Shown here: piece after piece, positions 22,994 to 34,545 of the stretch
Layout of the letters: each line of letters starts with the position of its first letter
How positions within the stretch are numbered: position 1 is the stretch's first letter
Assembly (NCBI RefSeq): GCF_042477335.2
Contig: NC_091255.1
Location: forward strand, 15,664,501 to 15,728,500
Source: Ovis canadensis
Taxonomy: Eukaryota > Chordata > Mammalia > Artiodactyla > Bovidae
DNA length: 64,000 nt
Direction of reading: 5' to 3'
Notes under the pieces: generated by a model
Told to the model about the DNA's origin: nothing
The model's database searches: none
Seen by the model: the letters and a program-made list of their open reading frames with translations, nothing else
Position numbers and translations under genes: made by a program

Positions 22994-23130
22994 ATTTTAA
23001 AGCTTTTATTTATTCATTTATTTTTGTCACACCACTCGGCATGCGGGATCTTAGTTCCCTGAACAGGAATCAACCCATGTCCCCTGCAGTGGAAGCTTGA
23101 AGTCTTAACCACTGGCCACCAGGGAAGTCC
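22994..23130 (-). mobile_element. CHR-type SINE with 15-bp duplication
   Basis: A tRNA-derived cetartiodactyl SINE on the minus strand: 'gggatcttagttccctgaac', 'cccctgcagtggaagc' and 'cactggccaccagggaag'. Near-perfect flanking repeats CCAATAAATGCTCT occur at about 22979-22993 and 23129-23143. Confidence 0.88.
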
Positions 23131-23162
23131 CAATAAATGCTCTTTCCTATGGTTGGTCGGTC

Positions 23163-23925
23163 ATTCAGTTCAGTCGCTCAGTCGTGTCCGACTCTGTGAC
23201 CCCATGGACTGCAGCACACCAGGCTTCCCTGTCCATCACCAAATCCCGGAGCTTGCTCAAACTCATGTCCATTCAGTCAGTGACGCCATCCAACCATCTC
23301 GTCCTCTGTCATCCCCTTCTCCTCCTGCCTTTCAATCTTTCCCAGCATCAGGATCTTTTCAAATGAGTCAGCTCTTCGCATCCAAAGTATTGGAGCCTCA
23401 GCTTCAGCATTAGTCCTTCCAATGAATATTAAGGTTGATTTCCTTTAGGATTGACTGGTTTGTTCTCCCTGCTATTCAAGGGACTCTCAAAAGTTTTCTC
23501 CTACACAACAGTTCAAAAGCATCAATTCTTCTTAAAGAAAGCATTCAGCTTTCTTTACCACTCTCACATCCATACGTGACTGCTGGAAAAACCATAGCCT
23601 TGACTGGGCAGACCTTTGTTGGCAAAGTGATGTCTCTGCTTTTTAATGTGCTGTCTAGGTTCGTCATAGCTTTTCTTTCAAGGAGCAAGTGTTTTCTAAT
23701 TTCATGGCTGCAGTCACCCTCTGCAGTGATTCTGGAGCCCAAAAAATAAAGTCTGTCACTGTTTCCATTGTTTCTCCATCTATTTGCCATGAAGTGATAG
23801 GACCGGATGCCATGATCTTAGTTTTTTGAACGTTGGGTTTTAAGCCAGCTTTTTCCCTCACGTCTTTCACTTTCATCAAGAGGCTCTGTAGTTCCTCTTA
23901 GCTTCCTGCCATAAGGAATACTTTT
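23163..23925 (-). mobile_element. BovB LINE 3' end, 0.76 kb
   Basis: Minus-strand BovB from the 3' terminus ('cagttcagtcgctcagtcg') into the reverse transcriptase C-terminal region ('ctttcactttcatcaagagg' near 23870). The coding strand still has a frame resembling [16 protein letters not shown], but it is broken repeatedly. Confidence 0.94.
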
Positions 23926-23970
23926 TGAAGGTAGAGACATATGTATTGCCATCTACCCTAACACCTAACT

Positions 23971-24182
23971 CATGTGTTCAATCACTCAGTCATATCCGAC
24001 CCTTTGTGAGCCCATGGACTGTAGCCCACCAGGCTCCTCTCTCCATGGAACTCTCCAGACAAGAATACCAGAGTGGATAGCCATTTCCTTCTCCAGGGGA
24101 TCTTCCTGATCCAGCGATCAAACCTGGGTCTCCAGCATTGCAGGCAGATTCTTTACCAACTGAGCCACTAGGGAAACAGCTA
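23971..24182 (-). mobile_element. Bov-tA SINE with target-site duplication
   Basis: Body 'ctgtagcccaccaggctcctc' and head 'gcagattctttaccaactgag' and 'ccactagggaaac'. Flanked by ACCCTAACACCTAACT (23955-23970) and ACCCTAACACCTACT (24183-24197). Confidence 0.94.
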
Positions 24183-24199
24183 ACCCTAACACCTACTAT

Positions 24200-25019
24200 A
24201 AGGTCAATTTTTAAAATGGAATGGGTGGTTATTCTGCCACTAACCACATCTAGGACACTGAGTTACCACCTGCTGGCAAAATGTGGCTGGGTAAGTTTCT
24301 CCCAAGTGCTAATACCACCTCTTGGGAACTTTTTTCCCCACACCAAAGATTGATGCTCCTGGGATCACACACATACTATCCCTCCATCATTTCCCTGCTA
24401 ACATAAAATGCTGGAACAGCCATTTGCAGAGAAGATAAATTATTTGACACAGAAATCTTGGTGCAATAACTACACCAAAGGATTTAATCCATGTTTATTA
24501 TATTGAGTCATATCAATTTAATTCAGTTCCAGGAAACTTTGATAATGTACCTGAATTTTCTGAACAAAATGTTCCCTCTCCTGGGCACACTACCTTAGAG
24601 CTGTCATCTAGTGAACCCTAAGTTTTTCTTAAAGCCAGACAGTCCGTGTTCACCTTCCAACATGTGACTAGTCCCTCAGGTTAACAGGCTCACAAACAGC
24701 ACCGTCAAAACCAAACCTCATCTGAATTGCTGTTGATCTGGACTGAGTGAGATGATTTTCAGCTCATATTTGTCTGTCGTGTGAGAGAAGGATAAAAGCA
24801 GTGGCCCTGGAAATGGCACTATTTGGGAGCAAGCTTTCCAGTGAGCAACACGTGTGCAGGACCCCAGGACATCGGCACCCACAAGGCTTGGGTGTCACTT
24901 GCAAGTTTGTGAGCAGTGGGCATTTGAGGCTCAGTCTGACACACCCCACAAATGCAGCTATTTTGGCAGCTTGAATCCCGGTGTCGTGTCGGTAGAGGAC
25001 AGAACAAACTCAAGTTAAC
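24200..25019. other. Intergenic, no feature recognised
   Basis: Unique-looking, AT-rich to balanced. No repeat or gene recognised. Confidence 0.45.
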
Positions 25020-25260
25020 CCTAGTTACCTCCTTGGGTTCCGCTCTTTGGGAAGGAGTCAGCCAGGCAGACAGCTGCCACTTCAAATTCCACTCCCCGGG
25101 AACAATGTACTTTATTTTTGGAAAGAGGATAAAACAAAGGAGAAGAGAGCAATGCCGACAAATATACATTTGCTTTTCTATTTATGCAAAGCCCCGGCCC
25201 CTTCATCACCTCAGTTACCAGTTGTTTACAGCAGCTATAGAATACATAGACTTGTAACTA
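25020..25260. promoter_or_regulatory. Candidate conserved element with SOX-like sites
   Basis: Repeat-free. GAACAATG at about 25100 and AAAACAAAGG at 25131 match SOX/LEF-type cores. ATGCAAAG at 25184 is octamer-like. The combination suggests an enhancer, but this is inference from short words. Confidence 0.3.
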
Positions 25261-25649
25261 GTCACTGGCCTGCATCTCAGGAGAAAGTAATACAGGTCAG
25301 CTCCCAGGATGGTACATCCCACTGCTGTAAAGAGCTACGTAAATAACAGGATTATTTCCATGACAGACTGTTGGCCCACATGGTTGTGATTAATGCTCCT
25401 ATATGACAAATACTCTCTAGATCCTTTCTGTGTAAGAGTCACTCTCTGTAGCAGTGGTGCTCCAATCATGGGCTCTTCATTACACAAGAGGAAAGAGAGA
25501 AAGAAAAGCTGCCCTCTCCTTCTGTTTCCATCATTTTCCCTCTCTGTACTCACCACTTTCCATAGGATTTCAAAAATATTGTAATCATGCTCACAAAGCA
25601 TCATCCCACATGAAAAGCCCACTGGTGGGGAAAAAAAGAAAGGACAGAG
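25261..25649. other. Intergenic, no feature recognised
   Basis: Unique-looking sequence between the candidate element and the GACA tract. Confidence 0.4.
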
Positions 25650-25722
25650 AGACGGCAATAGAGAGACAGAGACAGACAGACAGAGACAGAGAGAAGAAGG
25701 AAGAGGGGAAGAAGGAATGGGG
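25650..25722. repeat. GACA/GA-rich simple repeat
   Basis: GAGACAGA and GACAGACA units in an imperfect purine-rich array. Confidence 0.9.
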
Positions 25723-25767
25723 CAGGAGTGAGAGATGGCGACAGGCAACAAAGGCAAAGAAAAATTT

Positions 25768-25867
25768 AAAAACGGCTCCGTAGGAGCAGGGACTGTGTTC
25801 GTTTTGCTTACCACTATATCCCCATAACCTAGCACAACCTACTAACCCTGGCACATAGTAGGCCCTT
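25768..25867 (+). repeat. L2 LINE 3' end fragment
   Basis: 'gtaggagcagggactgtgttc', 'ctatatccccataacctagc' and 'cctggcacatagtagg': the usual L2 3' end, cut by the BovB insertion that follows. Confidence 0.7.
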
Positions 25868-26302
25868 GTTGTTCAGCTGCTCAGTCATGTTCAACTCTTT
25901 GCAATCCCATGAACTGCAGCACGCCAGGCTTCCCTGTCCTTCACCGTCTACCGGAGTTTGTTCAAGCTCATGTCCATTGAGTCGGTGATGCCATCTAACC
26001 ATCTCATCCTCTGTTGCCCCTTTCTCCTCCTGCCTTCAAATGTTCCCAGCATCCGGGTCTTTTCCAGTGAGTCAGCTCTTCACATTATGTGGCCAAAGTA
26101 TTGGAGCTTCAGCTTCAGCATAAGTCCTTTCAGTGAATAATCAGGGTTGATTTCCTTTAGGATGGACTAGTTTGATCTCCTTGCAGTCCAAGGGACTCTC
26201 AAGGCACAACAATTCAAAAGCCTCAATTCTTCAGCACTCAGCCTTCTTTTTAGTCCAACTTTCACATCCATACATGGCTACTGGAAAAACCATAGTTTTG
26301 TA
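25868..26302 (-). mobile_element. BovB LINE 3' end
   Basis: 'gttcagctgctcagtcatg', 'gtccattgagtcggtgatgcc', 'ccaaagtattggagcttcagc'. Possible duplication AGTAGGCCCTT (25857-25867) and AGTAAGCCTTT (26303-26313), 9 of 11 matching. Confidence 0.94.
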
Positions 26303-26489
26303 AGTAAGCCTTTAGTTATTTAATGAATAATTAGAATAAGTGCAAAAGTGGTCTAATAATTGAATGGAGCATAGTTCAAAACCATGTCTGTAATAGTTTC
26401 CTTCTTCTGCTGTTGGTCATCTTGTCACTTAACTCATTCCCTCTTGGAGAAAAGATTGAAGATTGATACTTCAGGAACCCTACTACTAT

Positions 26490-26650
26490 CTGCCAAGTAT
26501 TTGGACTTGGTATCTCAGGCAAAGCTACACAACAGTTATCCTAACTATCTGATAAGTGGTACCTATATACTGAAAGAGGTTACGTAACTTGCCCACTGTA
26601 AGACAGCTAGTAAGTCGAGGAATGGGAATCTAAACACAAGCCTGGCTCAC
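26490..26650 (+). repeat. MIR SINE fragment
   Basis: 'gaaagaggttacgtaacttgccc' and 'gtaagacagctagtaagtcg' match the MIR core. Confidence 0.8.
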
Positions 26651-26929
26651 CACAGAACCAGGAAAGTGTAACTACCTCTTGCTGCTTCCTGGGTGATTAT
26701 CAAAGTACATCAGCAGCATCCTTTAGCACCAGCCTCTAAAACGGAGCTGTGATTTACTAGGTTTCATTAGGATTTGAATTTGACTGTGATAACTCCATCA
26801 GCTGCATAGAAGAATTTTTCACAATGAGATCTTAGCTGCAACGCATAATACTCAGAGGCAGTTTTTTAAAAAGACACTAGTCCCATTCGATTTACTCCTT
26901 GTGAGATTTCTAAAGAAGGGTTGCCTGAA
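26651..26929. other. Intergenic, no feature recognised
   Basis: Unique-looking sequence. Confidence 0.4.
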
Positions 26930-27240
26930 AAATTAGAATCACTCATATGTGGAATATTAAAAAAAAAAAGAAAAAACCCAAAATAAATGAAGAAACCAAA
27001 CCAAATCAAAACAAACACGTAGATACGGAGAGCAGGGTAGTGGTTTCCAGAGGGGAAGGGGCGGGAGGACTGTAAAATGAGTAAGGGAAGTCAACTCTAT
27101 GATAACAGATAAAAACTAAAATTTTGGTGCTGGGAGGCTGTAGGGTATACAGAAGTAGCAATATAACATTGTACACATGAAACTTATATAATGTTATACA
27201 CCAATGTTATCTCAGTTAAAAAATAAATTTTAAAAAAGGA
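26930..27240 (+). mobile_element. L1 3' UTR end with A-rich tail
   Basis: 'cactcatatgtggaatatt', 'ggtagtggtttccagaggggaag' and 'tgtacacatgaaacttatataatg' end in 'aaaaaataaattttaaaaaa'. A 5'-truncated L1 insertion. Confidence 0.78.
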
Positions 27241-27361
27241 ATTGGAATCATATACTTATTGATTGTTTATTGATTTTCCTTCCAGCTTATGAGAAATGGC
27301 AAGAAGGGACCATATCAGTTCTGCTCACTGTTGTAAACCTAGAACCCAGAACTATATGGTG

Positions 27362-27471
27362 TGGATCAAATATGTAAGTTGCTCAGTCATGTCTGACTCT
27401 TTGTGACTCCATGGACTGCTGCCCACCAGGCTCCTCTGTCCACGGGATTCTCCAGGCAAGAATATTAGACT
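27362..27471 (-). mobile_element. Truncated BovA SINE with 13-bp duplication
   Basis: Only the 3' half of the SINE body ('ttgctcagtcatgtctgac', 'ccaccaggctcctctgtcc', 'tctccaggcaagaatatt'). GAACTATATGGTG (27349-27361) and GAACTATACGGTG (27472-27484) flank it. Confidence 0.92.
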
Positions 27472-27484
27472 GAACTATACGGTG

Positions 27485-27989
27485 GTACTCCATATTTAAT
27501 GAATAAAAGTGAGGGTAATGAACTCCCCATCGGGTAGACTTCTGCATCTCTGGATTAGGATTCCAAACAGGCTGGGATGATATGTGTGAAACTGGGACTG
27601 TGGGGAATCCAAAGCATGGTCCTGTGAAACAGCTGGAGAAAATGAATTCAGACTATGGAGAATTATTCTCTCCCACTCAGTTATATTTCACATTCCTCCC
27701 ACACAATAGGCCCCAAATCAGATGGCAAGAAGCATTTCCTCAAACTTCAGGCCCTTTTTAGTTGCAGGCAAGCATCCTCTAACCTCCCAAACACTCCATA
27801 TGGTGGCTCCTATCAGCAGCAGGCTGTGAAAGAGACTTGATCTACCCTAAGGACTGAGTCTTCAGAGGTTTGGGACCCTGAGTCAACATCATTTAGCTCT
27901 CAGAGGTGGAGAGAAGCAGGAGGAACCCAGGCTTTCTTTGGAGCATGGTCTCTTGAGACCGAAAGAAACGTAAATGTCCTTCTCATTTG
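27485..27989. other. Intergenic, no feature recognised
   Basis: Unique-looking sequence; no gene. Confidence 0.4.
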
Positions 27990-28535
27990 TCACCTAAAAA
28001 AATGGACCCAAAGTCATCCATTTCGCTAGTAGGAGAGCCCAGACTTGAACTCGGGTCTTCTGATAGCCTCTAATCCAGAATTATTCTACCCACGCTCATC
28101 CCCACTCAGGTAGCTGTGTAATCAGAGAGCCAGCACAACACAGAGAGGGAGCAGACAGCAGAGTCACTAACCTCACGAACTGTGTGGTCACCAGAATCCT
28201 TAGCTAAGTCAAGGACAAAGAGAAGGACAGACACGCCCTCTGAGCCCTGAGGGGACCTGCGTGTGAGCGCTGTCTGAGCCGGGCGAAGCAGAGCTCTGGA
28301 ATAACATAAAAAGCAGGATGCTGAAGAAGTGGTACAGGCATGGAGTCAAAAACATGTGTTTGAATTCTGAGCCAGCGACCTGCTAGTTCTACAGCTTCTG
28401 CCAAGTTACTGAAACTCGCTGAGTCTCAGTTTTGCCATCTGTAAAATGTGGACCCACCCCACAGGGTTATTGTCATCATTTAATAAAACAATGAATGCAG
28501 ACCCTCTAGCAGAATTCTTGGCATGTCGTGGAGAG
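27990..28535 (+). repeat. MIR and MIRb fragments
   Basis: 27990-28085 ('gcccagacttgaactcgggtc') is a MIR 3' half. 28320-28535 ('aagttactgaaactcgctgag', 'tgccatctgtaaaatgtgg') is a MIRb. Confidence 0.72.
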
Positions 28536-28539
28536 TTGA

Positions 28540-29838
28540 TCAACTTTATACCCACTCCTCCTCCATCAGTCTAGGAAATGGGAAGAGTAGATTCATTTAT
28601 ATGTAAATGATAGAGAAATAATAGGTATATATTAACGCTATGTCATTCACCATGACTGTGGTACAGGATCAAAGTAAGACTTTTAAAAGGTTATATCTTC
28701 AGCGATGAAGTCATGGCTCTCTCCTAAGGGAAACAGGCATAATGATTACCCCCAAGAGAAAAGAGGGCCTCAGGCAGCATACACGGAGTCATGTGAAACC
28801 CACTGAGCGCCCCCAGTTGATTGGAACACAATTGAAATTCTAAACAAAGTTCCCAGTCCAGCACAGACTACCACGGACTGTCATAAAAGAAGACTTGGGC
28901 CCACTAGATTGCTTTTCTCTCTCTAAAAGTTAAACTGAGAAATATCAGGAGAATAAAGCTGCTAGCAGCTGAAGACAGAAGACTATGAGACAGAAATAAA
29001 CCAGAGAGACCGTAACACGCGTCATGAACAAAATGATGAAGTCAAGAAAATATAAAGAGCCGAAGTTGAGGAAATCAGGCAGGAGGAAGGGGAAAACAGC
29101 CGTGGAGAAGAGATGAGTCATGAAAGCGATGGAACACCGCAGTCACGATCCATACCCTCCTGAGGCCAACACTCCTGGAACCACCCAGGAGTCCAGATGA
29201 CTTTACAATTCCACTTTCAGGCTCTGTGTGGCCCAGATTCTGCTGGAGTTCTTGATCTTCCCAAGGCCAATTGAATAACTTTCCCCGAGTTCCCACACAG
29301 CTGTAACCTCAAGACGAACTTATGAATAATTTGAATGAATTTTTTTTTTCACCCAAACAAGTCTGATTAAGTCAGCCTACTTGCTATGTTTGACATATAA
29401 CTTGGGTTTCTTGGGATCAGTCCAATTTCATGAATTTGCCCTAATGCTTGAAAGGGGATTCATGAAAACTATTTTTAAAAAAATACTATTTAACTTTCAT
29501 ACTTGTTTATGACTTTTTCTGCCAAAAAAAAAAAAAAGCAATCATGAATAAGAATGGGCTGGTTTTGAACTTAGTAAATATGGTCATCTTAATGATGTAC
29601 TAGGCAACTGACCAGGCTCTGTGGGATAAGTAAGTAGGGAGGGAGGGCATGGAGCTAGGTAAGTCTCTCTTCCTCCTTGAAAACAAGAATGTTTTCGTTG
29701 AGTTATTTCAACAGAACTCTACCCCAAAATCCTATAGAAGAATGAACAATGAAGCTTCATAAGAGTAGATATCATATTTGCCAATTCATTATATATCACC
29801 AATACTTGGCACTAAGCCTGGAACTTAAACAACACTTA
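28540..29838. other. Intergenic, no gene recognised
   Basis: Unique-looking. The 28790-29010 part is CpG-poor but repeat-free. A 14-A tract occurs at about 29524. No open frame of interest. Confidence 0.4.
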
Positions 29839-29925
29839 AAAAAAAAACACACAGAAAAAAAAAGAGAAAAGCAAAGGAGAAAGAGAAGGAAGGAAGAGAG
29901 AAAGGATAGAAGGGAAAAGGGCAAA
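29839..29925. repeat. A-rich/GAAA low-complexity tract
   Basis: Purine-only or nearly so, with AAAAAAAAC, AAAAAAAAAGAG and GAAGGAAGG units. Confidence 0.85.
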
Positions 29926-30839
29926 AGCCGTAAAATGTGCCTCTCAGATCTCCTGCTACCAAGAGCGTACCAACTGATAGACCCAGCTGCTGAGTTCTGA
30001 GTGGACACCAAGACCATGCCCCCCATCACTGCTTTCAGCCAAAGAGTAAGCATGATCAGGGAACTAAGGCCACAGTTCCTGTGGAATGTGGGATCCCTTT
30101 GATGTGGACTGTGGCTCGAGAGCTCCCCACTGACCTGGCTGAAACTCTTTTAGAACTACAATGCCATGTAAGATTCTGCATATCCAAGTTTTCTTCCTCT
30201 TTGCTTCACAGACGTCAGACTTGCATCATGGTCTAATGGCTCTCCCAACCTGCTTTGGCCCCCTTCCCTTTCTCCCTCCCCATCATCTTAGCATCTCCAT
30301 CTCAGAGAACCTAACTCATGTAGGGAAGGAGGAAATAACACAGAGAGGGAGGGTGTTGAGCATGGCCAAGTTTAGAAACTAGCCCATCTCAAAAGTTCTT
30401 GACCCTGGAATCATGAATCGGGTTTTTCAGTTCTTTTCCAGTGGTACAGCTAAAGAAGAATGATCTGCTTGACACACACACCCAGATTCACCCTCTGCCC
30501 AGGGAGCTGACTGGTATGGCTTGTGCCTTCCAGACTCTTTCACTGGCTGTCTTCAGGTTGGATTCGGCCATTGAGAGGCTCCAGTAGGAGACTGGAGGTC
30601 AGACAGAGAGAGACTGGGTAGGATACTTCCTCACTGCTCCTCCCTGCCTCAGCACTGCGTTTCTGCCAATAACTGCATTCTTTCACGACTGCAAAGTGAC
30701 CTCTACCAAGTGACTGCCTTCCTGTTCTTCCAGATTTCAGCAGCTGTTTGTTAGAAGAGAGTCTGGCACATTGTGAGACTGCCTTCATTAACGGCCAGTT
30801 AATGGCCTCCCCACGTCCATCATCTGTAACTTCATGGTC
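29926..30839. other. Intergenic, no gene recognised
   Basis: No host gene seen. A long frame on the minus strand at 30540-30926 has no recognisable domain. Confidence 0.4.
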
Positions 30840-31260
30840 GCCTTCTACACTGATTCTGGTCTTGGCCATATGGTTTGCTTTGGCCGATGGGAAAGAAGAA
30901 TGTTGAAAAAAAATAAGAAAAAACAATTGAATGTTTCTAGTTCCTCTTTGCTATCACCATGAAACAGTGATAGTCTCACAAGATGATTGAGTTAACCTGC
31001 TGTGGGATTGTTTTTAAAGCCCAGTCTTCCAGCCCAGCCTTCTAATACCAGCCTAGAGCATACCCATCTCCAAACATATGAATGCTTAACCAAGATCAGA
31101 GGAGTCCCTTAGCAAACCCACCAAGAAGTGTATGTGTGACCCCAGCAGAGATCACAAGACCCATCTGGTAAACCTGAGGTTCATGAGCAGTAGCAAATAT
31201 TTCTTCTTTTAAGCCACTGAGCTTTGGGGTCAATTTTTACACAGCACCATTGTGATGACA
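30840..31260 (+). mobile_element. Old LTR-type repeat (MaLR/MER-like)
   Basis: 'ggccatatggtttgctttggcc' at the left and 'ttttaagccactgagctttgggg' plus 'acacagcaccattgtgatgac' at the right match an old LTR end. LTR only. Confidence 0.5.
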
Positions 31261-31962
31261 GACAACAAATACAGTGTCTTAACAGGTTTTCATTCAGGGA
31301 GGAAGTAAATCCTGCCCAGCCAGGCTTGCTTCAGGGGAGCAAGAAAGGGAACCTGGGGAAGAAAGAGTTAGTAGGGACTCTTTGCAAAGGACAAGTTGAT
31401 GGTCCCTCAGTAAAGGACTAACAATCCAAAGAACTGGTCTTGAATGACTTTCTAAGCCCAAACCAGACCTGAGTCATGTGTTACAGGCCTAAGAAAGTCA
31501 CCGTGTAGGGAAGACATAACACTGTGGTCTTGAGACTATCAGACAGAGAAGGCCTGAAGGCCAAATTCCAAGTGAGGCTGGAATTTCGTCAGTTCCAGAG
31601 AATTCCATCAACGGAGTTGTGTTCACTAACTGAGAACTAAAACACAAATCTCTGCATATGGTCAGCACCCTGAGGAAGAAGTAAAGCCCTGGATTGAGAA
31701 GACTGGGCAGAACTGGACCCACAGAAAGATCCAGATCAGATCCAGCCTTAGGCATGAGTAATTGGAATGGTCATGCCTGCCTGTGAATCAGAGAAGAAGT
31801 GGAGTTTTGCAAGCGATGCCCTCCCCCGCCATCCAGAGAGGGCAATCAAAATCTACAAGCATCATTGGGCAGTACATTCGGAGAGAAAAGTGAGGCTAAG
31901 AAGGCAGCCTCATCACTAAAAATCAAGACAGACTGCATAGGCATCTGGCCCAAAGGCATGTG
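31261..31962. other. Intergenic, no feature recognised
   Basis: Unique-looking sequence with no named repeat. Confidence 0.4.
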
Positions 31963-32400
31963 TTCAGGTTCTCTATAACTTCATAGCACACAAGCCCCAA
32001 ATGCGGTGTCTTAAAACAGCACCAATTTATTTTATCTCACAGATTATATCTCAGGAATTTGGGCAGGGCACAGCTGACTGGTTATTCTGTTCCACGTAAT
32101 GTCAGCCAAAGAAGTTCAGTGCTATTTGACTGTGGACAAACAAGAGATAGCTTCTTTCCCACAACTAATACCTGTGCAGGTGTGGTCAGAAGGCTAGGCT
32201 GGTCATACTAGCATCAGGATAATTAAATATCTAACGTGACTGCTTGGGGATCCCACAGAGAGTATCCTTAGAGGTCTAGCCCAGGGCTTCCAGGCTTTAT
32301 ATGATCAAGCTTTGGAGAAGCAAAGAATTTCCAGCCACCTTTAACTAACCTCACCCTGATGTAACAAATGGTCTCCCAAGTCAGTTTTAACATTCCAGAA
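31963..32400 (-). mobile_element. Old LTR-type repeat, antisense
   Basis: 'ggtgtcttaaaacagcacc', 'atctcaggaatttgggcaggg' and 'tgttccacgtaatgtcagcc' match the family seen at 18405 in the same orientation. Confidence 0.5.
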
Positions 32401-32694
32401 GGCACACACAATGATCCCCAGAACTGGAAGAGAATATTGGCATTTCAATACGTGTTTATTTTCTTTTAAAAATGAATGAATGAAGCTTTATGACTATTAA
32501 TGCCTAGGTTGGCAGTACAGCCTTCTCTGGTGCACGTGATGGACCAGAGCAAACAGCCCTGAAGGATAAGCGGGATTCCCACAGGACAGAGGCTGACACT
32601 GGGGGTCTTCTCACTTGTTCGCCTGATTTCAGAGCACCTTCATGTAGTTCGCAAACTAATGTTTTCCGTTACTACAGAAAAGGCTGTACATTTG

Positions 32695-32910
32695 TAGCCG
32701 TGTCTGTGTTAGTCGCTCACTCATGTTCAGCTGTTTGCTACCCCACAGACTGTAGCCCACCAGACTCCTCTGTCCATGGAATTCCCCAGGGATGAGCACT
32801 GGACTGGGTGGTCATTCCCTTCTCTGGGGGATCTTTCCAACCCAGGGATCAAACCGGAACTCCTACATTACAGGCAGATTCTTTACCATCTGAGCCACCA
32901 GGGAAGCCTG
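32695..32910 (-). mobile_element. Bov-tA SINE with 13-bp duplication
   Basis: Body 'ctgtagcccaccagactcctc' and head 'gattctttaccatctgagcc'. GGCTGTACATTTG (32682-32694) and GGCTGAACATTTG (32911-32923) flank it. Confidence 0.94.
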
Positions 32911-32914
32911 GGCT

Positions 32915-33190
32915 GAACATTTGCATCCCTCCAAATTCATATGTCGAAATCCTAACCCTCCATGGGATGGTATTTGGAGAAGGGGCCTTTGGGGTGATTA
33001 GGCCACGAGGGCAGAATTGGCCACAGGCCTCTTTGTGCCACGTGGGAAGACAGCAAGAAGTCAGCAGCATGAAACCGGGACAACAGCCTGCACCAGAAGC
33101 TGACTGCGCTGACAACCGGGTCCCAGACTTTCCACGTTCAGAACTGCGCGAAGAAAATTCTGGTTTTGTGAGTTACTGCACAAAATGGAC
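32915..33190 (+). mobile_element. Old LTR-type repeat (MaLR-like), partial
   Basis: 'aaattcatatgtcgaaatcc', 'gatggtatttggagaagggg' and 'gtgattaggccacgagggc' are typical of an old MaLR-type LTR. The right half is diverged. Confidence 0.55.
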
Positions 33191-33199
33191 AAATGACTT

Positions 33200-33588
33200 A
33201 AAAGAATTCTTGCAAAGAATATGAACAGAGGACGATGCTGATAGTGGCAGGACAAGTGACCAGTAAGAAAATGACACTCTCACTTTCCCTGCTTCTCATG
33301 GAGCTATCCATTGGTTGTATCACCAAATATGACAAGAATATTGCCAAAAAATCAAATTGATAAGAAGACTATTTGCAAAATGAGTGGCTTTAAATCTCCT
33401 TTCATTTACAGCTAACTTCACTCCAAAGGCATATTGGTTAGTGTATATTTAGCTAGTATAGGCAGCAAGACATTTCAAACACTGCTAATTTATTCTTTTA
33501 AATTTCCTACTGAATTACTGAACTTACTTCTGAATATATTTTAATTGCATTTTATACTTGCACAGCAGCTATATATACATATATATGT
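33200..33588. other. AT-rich intergenic
   Basis: No feature. Ends in an alternating TATA/CATA patch near 33572-33589. Confidence 0.45.
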
Positions 33589-33589
33589 G

Positions 33590-33799
33590 TATTGTTGTTG
33601 CTGTTTAATCACTAAGTTGTGTCTGACTTTTTTGAGACCCCACGGACTGTAGTCTACCAAGCTCCTCTGGGATTTCCCAGGCAAGAATACTGGAGAGGGT
33701 TACCATTCCTTCTCAAGAGGATCTTCCCTGCCAAGGGATCAAACTCGTGCCTCCTGAATTGGTAGGCAGATTCTTTACCAATGAGCCACCAGGTAAGCC
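33590..33799 (-). mobile_element. Bov-tA SINE
   Basis: 'gtctgacttttttgagaccc', 'ttcccaggcaagaatactgg' and 'accaatgagccaccagg'. ATATATGTGT words on both sides suggest insertion in an AT/GT-rich target. Confidence 0.92.
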
Positions 33800-33800
33800 C

Positions 33801-33801
<1 letters not shown>

Positions 33802-33845
<44 letters not shown>
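33802..33845. repeat. (TG)n microsatellite
   Basis: 'atatgtgtgtg' then about 18 uninterrupted TG units, directly beside the SINE head end. Confidence 0.95.
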
Positions 33846-33848
<3 letters not shown>

Positions 33849-33849
33849 A

Positions 33850-34415
33850 ATGTATAAATACCAAAGTAAATATACAAATATTGTGAGTGCCTCATCAAAA
33901 CCATTTTACCAGTAAGGAACATGATCAAAAATATTTGAAAACTAGTGCTGGAGGGAGCAGGAAGATAACGAAGTCGATGGCCTAAAGGAGGGGAGTAAAC
34001 GCAGGAGAGGAATGAGTGAGCAGGTGAACGGTGCTGGCCTGGAAAGATCATCTCCTGAGAAGGTGTCAGAAGCTCCGTTGAGTGTCTGTACTGTTGACCG
34101 GTCATCAGTTAGGCCCCATCACCTCACCACTAGTTATGTGTTACTGTGATTTCTGTGTTGGTCTCATCCCCAGTGCCCCCAGCCCGAAGCCCAGAATAAG
34201 AGCTCCAGGCCAGAGATCAGCTCCTGCTCACCCCCACCCGCCGGCACCCACTGCGGCGTGGCTGCTGCCCCATCTGGTGAGTCTGTCCTGGGCCTCCTGG
34301 GCTCCTGGGTTGGTGGGGTTCTCCCACAGTCACAGACACCCAGGCCTCCCGTCTTAGCATTGGGCTCTAATCCTAGCACTGACCGTATCCCCCTGCACCA
34401 TCAGAGTCTCTGTTC
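33850..34415. other. Intergenic, GC-rich patch
   Basis: 34180-34360 is GC-rich with overlapping open frames on both strands, none gene-like. Confidence 0.4.
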
Positions 34416-34419
34416 GTTT

Positions 34420-34545
34420 TTCAAACTAAACTATGAGCTCCTTAAAGGCAGAGATTTCACCTCATTCATTTCCATAGCCCAGACCAGGCATGTAGCGGAC
34501 ATCCAAAAACTCTATGTGGAATCAATGAATGGGAATGCATAGAGG
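34420..34545 (+). repeat. L2 LINE 3' end
   Basis: 'actatgagctccttaaaggc', 'ccatagcccagaccaggcatg' and 'caatgaatgggaatg': a diverged L2 terminus. Confidence 0.7.

Noticed and set aside
25650..25722. GACA array as a CRISPR-like or regulatory array
   Set aside because: Simple repeat with no spacer structure, in a mammalian genome.
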